A stretch of DNA of 64,000 bases from Chitinophaga sancti (GTDB lineage: Bacteria; Bacteroidota; Bacteroidia; Chitinophagales; Chitinophagaceae). The stretch spans positions 5,172,001-5,236,000 of the forward strand of contig NZ_CP139247.1 in the NCBI RefSeq assembly GCF_034087045.1, in the 5' to 3' direction. The notes beneath the pieces were generated by a model. The model was not told the DNA's origin and made no database searches. It was given only the letters and a program-made list of their open reading frames with translations. Made by a program: the position numbers and the translations under genes. This document shows, one piece after another, positions 9,288-16,781 of the stretch. The stretch's first letter is position 1; the number at the start of each line of letters is the position of its first letter.

Positions 9288-10262
9288 ATGAAGACTATTA
9301 ACGTTCCGCAGCTTTACTGTCCTTTTGAGTCAAGGATCAGTCCATTTGTAGACAAGGTAGACAGACACACTACCAATTGGCTACACCGATTTCAACTCCT
9401 GTCAGGGGAGGAATTGTACGAGAAGTACGCGAATTATAAGTTTGCCTGGATGACATGCAGGACTTATCCGGATGCAGATTACGATTTTCTTTGCGCTGCC
9501 AACAATCTCAACTCCCTGCTGTTTGTTATGGACGATTTACTGGACCATGCTTCATCAGAGACCGCAGGTTATAGAACTGCGGATTATGTACAAGGTATCA
9601 TTGGGGGCTTTGTGAATGTATTACGACTCAACAAGCGGGTGCCTGTTTCTGTAAGCCCGATCATGGCGGCATTCAGCGACTTTTGGGAAAAGATGCGCCG
9701 GTTGAGCAGTGCCTCCTGGCAATGCCAGTTTACCCTTAGTCTGAAGGCGGTGTTTGAAGCGGGTATGTGGGAGATTGAAAACTCCCGTGCACAGCGGCAT
9801 CCGAGTATGTTGCAGTACATGAAAATGCGGCCTTATTTTGCGGCGGCCAACCTGGCTACGGACCTGCTGGAAGTCGCTACCAAACAGAATCTGCCCGTTT
9901 TTGTGTTGCAAAATGAAGATTTCCAGCGCCTGGTAGAACTGGCGCGCAGAACCATCTGCTGGTCAAACGACCTTTTCTCGCTCTCTAAGGAATTGGAACA
10001 TGGGGATGAGCACAACCTGGTCGTAGTGATCGAACACGAAAGGAATATTTCGCTGGAACAGGCCATAGAAGAGACAGCCCGGATACACGACCGGGAGATT
10101 GCACAGTTCAATGAATTAAAGACACAGTTACCCTCTTTTGGTATCAGGATCGATACTGCCATCCAGGATCACCTGGATGCTATGGGCACCATGCTAAGGG
10201 GGTTTATGGACTGGTCAATTTATGACACTGCAAGGTATGAGTTCAATTATGTAACGGAATAA
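9288..10262 (+). CDS. Class I terpene synthase (terpene cyclase)
   Basis: The enzyme ionises a prenyl diphosphate (farnesyl or geranylgeranyl) and cyclises it to a hydrocarbon or alcohol. The aspartate-rich motif is DDLLDH (Asp82, Asp83, Asp86). The NSE motif is NDLFSLSKE (Asn227, Ser231, Glu235). Upstream is MRPY, which probably holds the diphosphate-sensing Arg, and the conserved R-Y pair is near the C-terminus (ARYEFN). The length of 324 residues is normal for a bacterial single-domain cyclase. The ATG at 9288 is preferred because the upstream TTG falls inside a promoter box. No prenyltransferase, P450 or methyltransferase is adjacent, so the product is probably released unmodified or tailored by genes elsewhere. 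Terpene cyclases are known from Chitinophaga. The product cannot be predicted from sequence. Confidence 0.9.
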   Translation: MKTINVPQLYCPFESRISPFVDKVDRHTTNWLHRFQLLSGEELYEKYANYKFAWMTCRTYPDADYDFLCAANNLNSLLFVMDDLLDHASSETAGYRTADYVQGIIGGFVNVLRLNKRVPVSVSPIMAAFSDFWEKMRRLSSASWQCQFTLSLKAVFEAGMWEIENSRAQRHPSMLQYMKMRPYFAAANLATDLLEVATKQNLPVFVLQNEDFQRLVELARRTICWSNDLFSLSKELEHGDEHNLVVVIEHERNISLEQAIEETARIHDREIAQFNELKTQLPSFGIRIDTAIQDHLDAMGTMLRGFMDWSIYDTARYEFNYVTE

Positions 10263-10276
10263 GGTTACACTATTTT

Positions 10277-10306
10277 GCGAAAACCCGTTTTGCAGCGGGT
10301 TTTCGC
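10277..10306 (+). terminator. Hairpin terminator after terpene synthase
   Basis: A perfect 11-bp stem (10277-10287 with 10296-10306) and 8-nt loop, but with little T-tract after it. Confidence 0.65.
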
Positions 10307-10518
10307 TATGTTCTGTCCGCTTGATTATCAATATTTTTAAGTTACATCTAAATTTGTTTTGGGTGATGTTTAATATTATTTTATATATTTAATGTTATTG
10401 TAACGCGGGAATAATAATCCCTTTCCGCAATTGTAGCGATTGGTTCCCCTGTTTTCCAGGTTGCCCAGGTATAAAAATTTGTAAACTTTAGAAAGTTTTA
10501 ATCATATAATCCTGCATC

Positions 10519-11574
10519 ATGAAAGTATCTGCCATCAGTTTTCCCAGCGTGTTCGAGTCTGCGTATGGTAACACAGAAAACTCCTCAAAAGACCTGTTGA
10601 ATGGTTTAAAAATCAAAAAAGACGATAACTGGTACATAGTTGGTAACCTCGCCAGAAGAGGCGGCATCAACCCGGGGCGTATTACGAATGCGGCTCCCCA
10701 GGAAGACGATTATGAAATACTCTTCAAAGCCGCGCTGGTTAATGTATTGGACAAGGTGCAACAACCCTTGTCTATCACCATGGGATTTCCATTCTCCACC
10801 TATAATATTTACAAGGCAGCTGCAGAACAATTCCTGAGTAAGAGACATTTTCTGATAGAATATGATACGCAGACTTTCAACAACAAAGGCACGATCAAAA
10901 AAGGGATGCTGGATATTGAACGTTTTGAAGTGATTCCTGAAATAGTGGGTGGTATTATTGGCTTAAAGAAGACCCTGAATGAGCCGAAGAATGACAACTT
11001 TATTGCAGTGAGCTTTGGTTTTGGTACGATTGAAGGAGGTCTGGCTACAGCCGATGGTTTGATAAACCGTACCTGCTTCAGTTCTCATGGTATTAAATAT
11101 GCCATTAACAACCTGGCCCGTGAGCTGAATAAAACATATTACCTGGATATGAAGAATGAGCATCAGCTGGATGATGCTTTTATGAAGGGTTCCATTTTTA
11201 CCAACCGCAAACGCATTGACCTCAAAGAAACGCGTAAAGCCCTGCTGAAACAGTATTACAAAGAAGTGGTATCTCCGCTGATGCGTAATTATTTCACTGA
11301 CCAGGATTTTGAAACCTGTAGCAAAATCTACCTGATGGGTGGTGGTGCACATTATCGTGAACTGACGGATTGCTTCCTGGAAGAATTTAAGGATTTTATT
11401 CCTGTTGATGTGGCGCCGGATCCTGAAAACCTCGTGAGTATAGGTTATCTTTATAACTCACTGCGTATCTCTGATGATAAGCATCAGCGTAGCGTGGGCC
11501 TGGACCTGGGCAATGCCTCTTCTATCATTTCTGTGTTTGAAGATGAAAATATATCTGCGGTTTCAAAAATATGA
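10519..11574 (+). CDS. Actin-like (ParM/MreB-fold) ATPase, apparently circularly permuted
   Basis: The product is probably a filament-forming or scaffold protein of the actin fold. Unusually, the phosphate-1 motif is not at the N-terminus: the protein begins at ISFPSVF, which in actins follows phosphate-1, and the phosphate-1-like segment VGLDLGNASSIISVFE (Asp329) is the last element. An adenosine-type motif LMGGGA lies at 273-277. A phosphate-2-like block VSFGFGTIEGG (about 164-174) lacks the usual Asp. An in-frame stop at 10507-10509, 12 nt before the ATG, rules out a longer N-terminus. An exact TAnnTTTG box at 10349-10356 may be the promoter. The last 32 nt overlap the bactofilin gene, so the two proteins are probably made together. 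Its role is unknown; cell shape, polarity or DNA segregation are possible. Confidence 0.78.
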   Translation: MKVSAISFPSVFESAYGNTENSSKDLLNGLKIKKDDNWYIVGNLARRGGINPGRITNAAPQEDDYEILFKAALVNVLDKVQQPLSITMGFPFSTYNIYKAAAEQFLSKRHFLIEYDTQTFNNKGTIKKGMLDIERFEVIPEIVGGIIGLKKTLNEPKNDNFIAVSFGFGTIEGGLATADGLINRTCFSSHGIKYAINNLARELNKTYYLDMKNEHQLDDAFMKGSIFTNRKRIDLKETRKALLKQYYKEVVSPLMRNYFTDQDFETCSKIYLMGGGAHYRELTDCFLEEFKDFIPVDVAPDPENLVSIGYLYNSLRISDDKHQRSVGLDLGNASSIISVFEDENISAVSKI

Positions 11575-12019
11575 TGTGTCTGTAATAATTGAAATACTCA
11601 AAAATGCCTTCCGGAAAGGCATGTTCGTGATACCGAAAGAAGTGTCCGTACAGGGCGCTATCGAATCTCCGGTTCCGGGCCGTATAGATGGCACTGTTCG
11701 TGGCGATGTGCGTACAGAAGGTTTGCTGACTATCGGCAATACCGCCAGTATAAGAGGTAATGTGTACGCGACAGACCTGATCCACTTCGGCAAAGTCTAT
11801 GGTGATATCTTTATCACCAATAAGGCAGTAATCAGTAATAAAGCCTATATAAAGGGTGATGTGACGGCATTGATATTGGAGTTGGAAGAAGAAGCGGTAA
11901 TAGAAGGGGCGATCCGAAAACATGTAAATGACCTGGAGAACGCGGTTCCACCGGATACCGAGCCAGAACCGGACGTACCCTTACCTGTGGAGGAGGAAAA
12001 GCCGACCAGTTGGTTTTAA
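11543..12019 (+). CDS. Bactofilin family cytoskeletal protein
   Basis: Bactofilins polymerise without nucleotide into beta-helical filaments that organise the cell wall or polarity. The core (about residues 27-130) shows the repeating beta-helix rungs, for example GAIESPVPGRIDGTVRGDV and TIGNTASIRGNV. Flanks are an N-terminal basic/hydrophobic stretch and an acidic, proline-rich C-terminal tail. The ATG at 11543 overlaps the upstream actin-like gene by 32 nt; a GTG at 11576 just past that stop is an alternative and would still leave the full beta-helix. The pairing with an actin-like gene suggests joint function. A strong shared hairpin terminator lies downstream. Confidence 0.88.
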   Translation: MKIYLRFQKYDVSVIIEILKNAFRKGMFVIPKEVSVQGAIESPVPGRIDGTVRGDVRTEGLLTIGNTASIRGNVYATDLIHFGKVYGDIFITNKAVISNKAYIKGDVTALILELEEEAVIEGAIRKHVNDLENAVPPDTEPEPDVPLPVEEEKPTSWF

Positions 12020-12106
12020 AATATTGAAAGGAGGGGTTATCTAAAATAAAGGATCCTTCTCAGCATTTCTTAAATGACTACCAGGTTTCATTAGGTACCT
12101 GAATAA

Positions 12107-12143
12107 AAGGAGGCCGTATCATAAGTAATGATACGGCCTCCTT
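12107..12143. terminator. Bidirectional hairpin terminator, copy 2 of the dispersed palindrome
   Basis: A perfect 16-bp stem (12107-12122 with 12128-12143) and 5-nt loop, with A-rich left and T-rich right flanks, ends both the bactofilin (+) and ene-reductase (-) transcripts. The stem core AGGCCGTATC matches the hairpin at 2652-2685. Confidence 0.9.
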
Positions 12144-12146
12144 ATT

Positions 12147-13223
12147 TTAATGTCTTGGTTTAGCTCTTTCGTACTGCACCGGCCATTTCAACGACTCATC
12201 TTTTAACTGATGGGCTGCATGAAGCGGGAAGTAAGGATCTCTTAGTAATTCTCTTGCTAAGAACACCAGGTCTGCCTTGCCTGTACGCACGATCATTTCG
12301 GCTTCTTCGGCAGTGGTGATGAGACCTACGGCTCCTGTTAGGATGCCGGTTTCTTTCTTTATATGATGAGCAAATTCGGTTTGGTATAATGGGCCTACCG
12401 GGATTTTCTGGCGGGTATCGAGACCACCGGAGGAGGTGTCGATTAAGTGCACGCCTGCATCTTTCAGGATGGCGGCCAGTTTGGTAGATTCTTCCAGGTT
12501 CCATCCCCCTTCTACCCAGTCGGTCGCAGAAATGCGGACAAATAACGGGTTTTCTTTTGGCCATACTTCCTGTACAGCGCTCACTATTTCGGTGAGCAAA
12601 CGGATCCTGTTTTCGAAGCTACCACCGTATTCATCGGTCCGGTGGTTGCTGAGTGGTGACAGGAACTGGTGCATGAGGTATCCGTGGGCACCGTGAATCT
12701 CGATCACTTTAAAGCCTGCTTTGAGGGTACGTACAGCCGCTTCTTTGAAATCGGCAATCACCTTCCCGATTCCATCCTTATCGAGCGCTTTTGGCTGTCC
12801 GTAGGTATCAGAAAACGGAATGGCGCTGGGGGCCATGATATTTTCCCACCCACCCTGCTCCACGGGCACCAGTTTCATCCCTTTCCAGGGCTCTGTCGTA
12901 CTGGCTTTTCTGCCGGCGTGGGCCAGCTGTACACCGGCTACAGCGCCATGGGCGTGGAGGAAATCTGCAATCTGTTTTAGCTTTTCGATGTGTTCATCTT
13001 TCCAGATGCCAAGGTCTGCGGGGGAAATGCGGGCTTCCGGCGATACGGCGATCGCTTCTGTGAGGATCAGGCCTGCGCCACCTACTGCCCTGCTGCCCAG
13101 GTGTACGAGATGCCAGTCATTGGCGAAACCGTCTGTGGAGCTGTATTCGCACATTGGGCTTACCACGATCCTGTTTCTTAATGTAACTGCGCCAATCGTG
13201 AGCGGCGTAAATAGTGCTGCCAT
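12147..13223 (-). CDS. namA: NADH:flavin oxidoreductase, old yellow enzyme family (NamA/YqjM type)
   Basis: An FMN-dependent ene-reductase that reduces activated C=C bonds with NAD(P)H in the cytoplasm. The TIM-barrel family signature starts immediately (LFTPLTIGAVTLRNRIVVSP), followed by MCEYSS, the YqjM-type active-site Cys/Tyr region. AHAGRKAS and the substrate-binding block EIHGAHGYLMHQFLSP with SNHRTDEYGGS are intact. The C-terminal VFLARELLRDPYFP matches the phosphate-binding and dimer end. Length 358 is typical of the YqjM/NamA subgroup. It is convergent with the bactofilin gene and separate from the cold-shock gene upstream. The physiological substrate is unknown; a detoxification role is commonly proposed for the family. 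Confidence 0.9.
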   Translation of the reverse strand: MAALFTPLTIGAVTLRNRIVVSPMCEYSSTDGFANDWHLVHLGSRAVGGAGLILTEAIAVSPEARISPADLGIWKDEHIEKLKQIADFLHAHGAVAGVQLAHAGRKASTTEPWKGMKLVPVEQGGWENIMAPSAIPFSDTYGQPKALDKDGIGKVIADFKEAAVRTLKAGFKVIEIHGAHGYLMHQFLSPLSNHRTDEYGGSFENRIRLLTEIVSAVQEVWPKENPLFVRISATDWVEGGWNLEESTKLAAILKDAGVHLIDTSSGGLDTRQKIPVGPLYQTEFAHHIKKETGILTGAVGLITTAEEAEMIVRTGKADLVFLARELLRDPYFPLHAAHQLKDESLKWPVQYERAKPRH

Positions 13224-13350
13224 AATATTGCTCTTCTTTAGATCTGTAAATTAAATAGAAACGATTAATAATAGCGGGACCAATGACTAAGGAAACCCGG
13301 GAATGCTATAAAGGTAATTTCAATAGGGAACGTAATCCTTATGAAAAACA

Positions 13351-13379
13351 AATATCCCGGCCTTGGGGGCCGGGATATT
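13351..13379 (-). terminator. Terminator of the cold-shock gene
   Basis: A perfect 12-bp stem (13351-13362 with 13368-13379) and 5-nt loop, followed on the minus strand by a T-rich stretch. Confidence 0.85.
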
Positions 13380-13404
13380 CCTTTCAGTGTATGAAAAAGC
13401 AAGC

Positions 13405-13608
13405 TTAGTCGATACGTCTAACGTTAACTGCGTTTAATCCTTTTCTACCTTCCTGCACTTCGAACTCCACGCGGTCATCAGCCTGGATCTCATGGATTAA
13501 ACCGTTTACGTGAACAAAAGTCTCTTTATTGGATTCATCATGTTTAATGAAGCCGTAGCCTTTTGTCTCGTTAAAGAACTTTACAGTTCCTTGAAATTTG
13601 TTTGTCAT
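13405..13608 (-). CDS. cspA: Cold-shock domain protein
   Basis: A 67-residue OB-fold nucleic-acid-binding protein, presumably an RNA chaperone. It has both RNA-binding motifs: KGYGFI (RNP1) and FVHV (RNP2). The start GTVKFFNETKGYGF is diagnostic. It is monocistronic, with its own promoter (13636-13667) and terminator (13351-13379). The symbol is generic for the family and does not imply orthology with a particular E. coli paralogue. Confidence 0.95.
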   Translation of the reverse strand: MTNKFQGTVKFFNETKGYGFIKHDESNKETFVHVNGLIHEIQADDRVEFEVQEGRKGLNAVNVRRID

Positions 13609-13635
13609 TTGAAAAAATTAAAAATTTGTAAAGGA

Positions 13636-13667
13636 TAAAGGTAGTCCTTTCAGACACGCTTACCAAA
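13636..13667 (-). promoter_or_regulatory. Promoter of the cold-shock gene
   Basis: On the minus strand TTTG (13664-13667) and TACCTTTA (13636-13643) are spaced by 20 nt, close to the Bacteroidota -33/-7 consensus. The predicted leader is only about 20 nt. Confidence 0.6.
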
Positions 13668-13715
13668 TATTAATTTTCAATTATTTACCAAGTGCCAAAT
13701 TAATATCCTTGTACA

Positions 13716-14783
13716 TTACCCTGAAACAGCGGCTGGCACTCTCCAAAGTATCGGTGGTACTTTTCTGCCGTAATACTCGTCCATAAAGGATTCCGCGTTG
13801 GACCAGACGGTCTGCATCATACCCTGATAACGGTCTTTCATTTCGGGTGTTGCAGCGTTTCTAAATTCTATCATATCTTTTAGCTGTTGCTGGGCAAATG
13901 CTGGTTTTCTCCACGGACAGGTGATAATATTGAGTCCTTTGATGGCAAAATAAGCCGGTGTTTTCTCCGGACGATCGTAATGCCAGTCACAGATCATCAC
14001 ATCTTTTGGGATCAGGTCTATGGCGCGGTAGGTAGTGTTCATACTGGCCTCCCATATACCCAGACCGGTGGTTTTGCCATCCAGCAGGCGATCGCCCCAT
14101 ATCCATAGCTGGCGGCCCTTTTCTGCCAGGTGATTGCGCAGGGTAGATACTTCGCCGGCAAAGAGTTCGGCCTTATCCCTGCCGCCACAACGGGGGCATT
14201 TCTCCTCTCCTATATAGAATACCTCGTCCATGCCTGCATGAAAGGCGGTAGTTTCGAATACCTCACAGAGTTCATCTATGATATCGAAAACGACCTTGTG
14301 CAGACCTGGCGCCAGTGGACAATAGCTTTTACAATACAGACCGTCAGGGTTCGGCCATACATATTTTTCAGGCATTTTTACCCAGGGTGTTTCGTCAAAC
14401 TGTGGGTATTTTACGAGGAGGGCATTGACCTCTCCTGCCCAGGATTGATGGCCTAACAGGTTGAACTGTGGAATTAAACGAATGTGATTTTTCTTGCATA
14501 CAGCTACTACCTTTTTGATGTCGGCTTTGGTCAATGCATTTCCGGGGCTGAGTTCCGGATGGCTTTCGTATTGGTAATTGTAGTCGATGCGGAGGACCAG
14601 GGTATTTACCTTGCGGGGTGCCAGTTCCTGGTCAATGAATTTAATGAATTCGTTCAGGCCAGCTGGTGAGGGCGCCCCGATGCAGAAACCGCGAACGGGG
14701 AGAATGCTGTCTGACCGGGTTTGGGAATAGGAAACGTGTCCTATAACGCAGCATAACAGGGTAAAGAAGATGACGTTTTTCAT
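13716..14783 (-). CDS. Family 20 glycoside hydrolase-like secreted protein
   Basis: Probably a periplasmic or outer-membrane hexosaminidase-type enzyme. The ATG at 14783 starts a signal peptide (MKNVIFFTLLCCVIG...SYSQ). The TIM-barrel resembles GH20 catalytic domains: IRLIPQFNLLGHQSW (the strand carrying the conserved His) and HAGMDEVFYIG, whose adjacent Asp186-Glu187 fit the GH20 D-E catalytic pair. WIWGDRLLDG and a late TVWSNAESF fit the aromatic pocket. It is shorter than classical hexosaminidases, without the N-terminal alpha/beta domain, as in other short GH20 proteins of Bacteroidota. It lies downstream of the B12 operon on the same strand with an 82-bp gap and is probably a separate unit. 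The substrate is unknown. Confidence 0.75.
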   Translation of the reverse strand: MKNVIFFTLLCCVIGHVSYSQTRSDSILPVRGFCIGAPSPAGLNEFIKFIDQELAPRKVNTLVLRIDYNYQYESHPELSPGNALTKADIKKVVAVCKKNHIRLIPQFNLLGHQSWAGEVNALLVKYPQFDETPWVKMPEKYVWPNPDGLYCKSYCPLAPGLHKVVFDIIDELCEVFETTAFHAGMDEVFYIGEEKCPRCGGRDKAELFAGEVSTLRNHLAEKGRQLWIWGDRLLDGKTTGLGIWEASMNTTYRAIDLIPKDVMICDWHYDRPEKTPAYFAIKGLNIITCPWRKPAFAQQQLKDMIEFRNAATPEMKDRYQGMMQTVWSNAESFMDEYYGRKVPPILWRVPAAVSG

Positions 14784-14865
14784 ATTGATAAAGTACAAAA
14801 TAGTCTTATCTCCTATAAAGAAATTACACCAACGGAAAGGCTGGTTACTTAAATTACAGATTTTG

Positions 14866-15675
14866 TTACATTTTCAGGTCAATCGCTCCTCTTATTTCGG
14901 TAGAGATCTCTCCTATTGTTGCATTGCCCTTGCTATTCTGACCTGTATATACCTTCACGAAACGGATCGAAGACAGGGTGACCTTATTCCCATTATCATC
15001 CACTGCATCTGCTATATCAAAGCTATTATACCCACTGGTGCCATAGTCACTGGTCCAGTTATCCGCATAGCCATCCGCTAACCCGGTATTGATATAAAGC
15101 CCGGCACTATCCTTCAGGGTAGCTGGTAGTTTCATGCCTGTAAAAGACGCGGAATCGCGTGCGGCAATAAAAGACGGGTAGTATACCTGTGTATGATATA
15201 CATTGATTGCCACGGTGCCTGAGTCTCCCTGGTTATCTTTCCACTTTACATCTGCATAGCCCCCAGGATTATAGTAAGTGATTTTGTAGTGCTTTACGGC
15301 ATTGGTATACTGATCACCTGCTATTGTATACCAGGCATCGTCCGGTAATCTATTTCCATTTACATCCTGACTTACCATTACGATACCTGGTTCTGACAGG
15401 CTTTCGATGGTATTACTATAGATGCCGAATTTTGACACGCCATGGTCAAAGCCGAATACGACATAGCCTCCAAATGCACCCAGGGTAAGCACATTTTCTG
15501 TACTACCTACCAGCTTTTGCGCAGCTGCGCTATCCCCGATACTTGTATTTACAAACTGGCCGGGGGCGGGTTGGTATTCAAATACTGTGCTGATGTATTT
15601 ACTGGTTGTGTTTGTACCTGTGTTTTCTTTTTTACAGGCTGTAAAAGCTAATAAGATAAATATCCACTTCTTCAT
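14866..15675 (-). CDS. Surface lipoprotein of the B12 uptake operon
   Basis: The last gene of the riboswitch-controlled operon. It has a lipoprotein signal peptide with a lipobox ending in the Cys of FTACKK, so the protein is anchored by lipid, probably on the outer membrane. The central part (VVFGFDHGV, EPGIVMVSQDVNGNRLPDDAWY) matches the cell-surface proteins that accompany BtuB in Bacteroides B12 loci. Their exact function is not settled; corrinoid capture is inferred from context. It follows the YncE-like gene with a 3-nt gap. Confidence 0.75.
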   Translation of the reverse strand: MKKWIFILLAFTACKKENTGTNTTSKYISTVFEYQPAPGQFVNTSIGDSAAAQKLVGSTENVLTLGAFGGYVVFGFDHGVSKFGIYSNTIESLSEPGIVMVSQDVNGNRLPDDAWYTIAGDQYTNAVKHYKITYYNPGGYADVKWKDNQGDSGTVAINVYHTQVYYPSFIAARDSASFTGMKLPATLKDSAGLYINTGLADGYADNWTSDYGTSGYNSFDIADAVDDNGNKVTLSSIRFVKVYTGQNSKGNATIGEISTEIRGAIDLKM

Positions 15676-15678
15676 AGA

Positions 15679-16776
15679 TTATTGAATAAAGGTGATCACT
15701 GAAGGAATATTACCGGTGGTAACACTCCATTTTTTAGCACCCGTCTTATCAAAACAATACAATGTACCAGGTAGTAAATAATCCTTTACATCTGTAATAA
15801 GAATATCTCTTGTCACCGGATCTACTGCTATGCCATAAGGTGTTGTAATTGCCTGGTTCTGAATGAAGCCATTGCTTACAATTGATTTCGTTTTTACATT
15901 CACTATGGCATAACTAATGGTATTTGCGCCTGTATTATTACTCCATTGTACGCTGATGATATAGGCTGAATCGCCCTGAATGGCGAGGTTGCTTACACCC
16001 AGGGAAAGTGAATCGGTCACCGCATCGGTCGTTGTGCTGACTATAAACAGTTTTGATGGAATATCACTATAATTTCCCCGGGAGTTCACATACAGGTTGC
16101 CGTATCCATCTGCTTTTATATGCTGCAGGTTGATAGCAACATCAATGGTTTTGGTTACGGTAAATGAGTTCAGATCAATGACTGATAAGGTGTGGTCATA
16201 ATCAGAAGAAGTATAACCACCGGAGTTGGCCACATACAATTTACTGCCTGTTACCGCCATTTCTTCCGGCTGGCGGCCTACGGTCACTGTGCGCAATACT
16301 TCGAAAGTGGAGGTATCTGCTTCTGCTACAAACCCCGATCCATCTGTACTGCCGCTTGCGGCCGCATAAGAACTCACATACGCCTTACCGTTATAAAAGG
16401 AAATATACCGGCAGCTCCGTACGCTGATTTCACCCAGGTGTTTTGCGGTATGTTTATCCATCACTTCTACCCTATCCGACCCATTTATTACCGCATATAG
16501 CTTGTTGCCATATACTTTCATATCATTGCCTACATCTCCCAGTTCCTTTACTATGGAGGGATTGATTTCTCCATATATATTCAGGTTGTAATCGCCTTTG
16601 GCGCCATTAAAATAATCGAGGGAGGTCTGGTTCAATCCCATGTTTCCTTCATTTAATAAATAGAAGGAACTTTGGTTTGTATCATCCGTAACATGCGTAG
16701 CCTCGCTGGAACTGCTGTCAGTACCACTCTTTCTACATGCACTTAGTACCAGTAAGACGAAGATCCACTTTCTCAT
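15679..16776 (-). CDS. YncE/DUF5074-type beta-propeller lipoprotein, BtuG-like
   Basis: A lipoprotein signal with Cys in VLSACRK precedes a propeller of about 340 residues. Repeated blades contain motifs such as NDMKVYGNKLYAVING, PEEMAVTGSKLYVANSG and QHIKADGYGNLYVNSRG. In Bacteroides thetaiotaomicron the surface propeller BtuG binds cobalamin and works with BtuB; position and fold make this the likely counterpart. It is followed 3 nt later by another surface lipoprotein and preceded 5 nt away by the BtuB-like receptor. It is the second propeller of the operon; the first is at 18724-19782. Confidence 0.82.
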   Translation of the reverse strand: MRKWIFVLLVLSACRKSGTDSSSSEATHVTDDTNQSSFYLLNEGNMGLNQTSLDYFNGAKGDYNLNIYGEINPSIVKELGDVGNDMKVYGNKLYAVINGSDRVEVMDKHTAKHLGEISVRSCRYISFYNGKAYVSSYAAASGSTDGSGFVAEADTSTFEVLRTVTVGRQPEEMAVTGSKLYVANSGGYTSSDYDHTLSVIDLNSFTVTKTIDVAINLQHIKADGYGNLYVNSRGNYSDIPSKLFIVSTTTDAVTDSLSLGVSNLAIQGDSAYIISVQWSNNTGANTISYAIVNVKTKSIVSNGFIQNQAITTPYGIAVDPVTRDILITDVKDYLLPGTLYCFDKTGAKKWSVTTGNIPSVITFIQ

Positions 16777-16781
16777 ATCAG

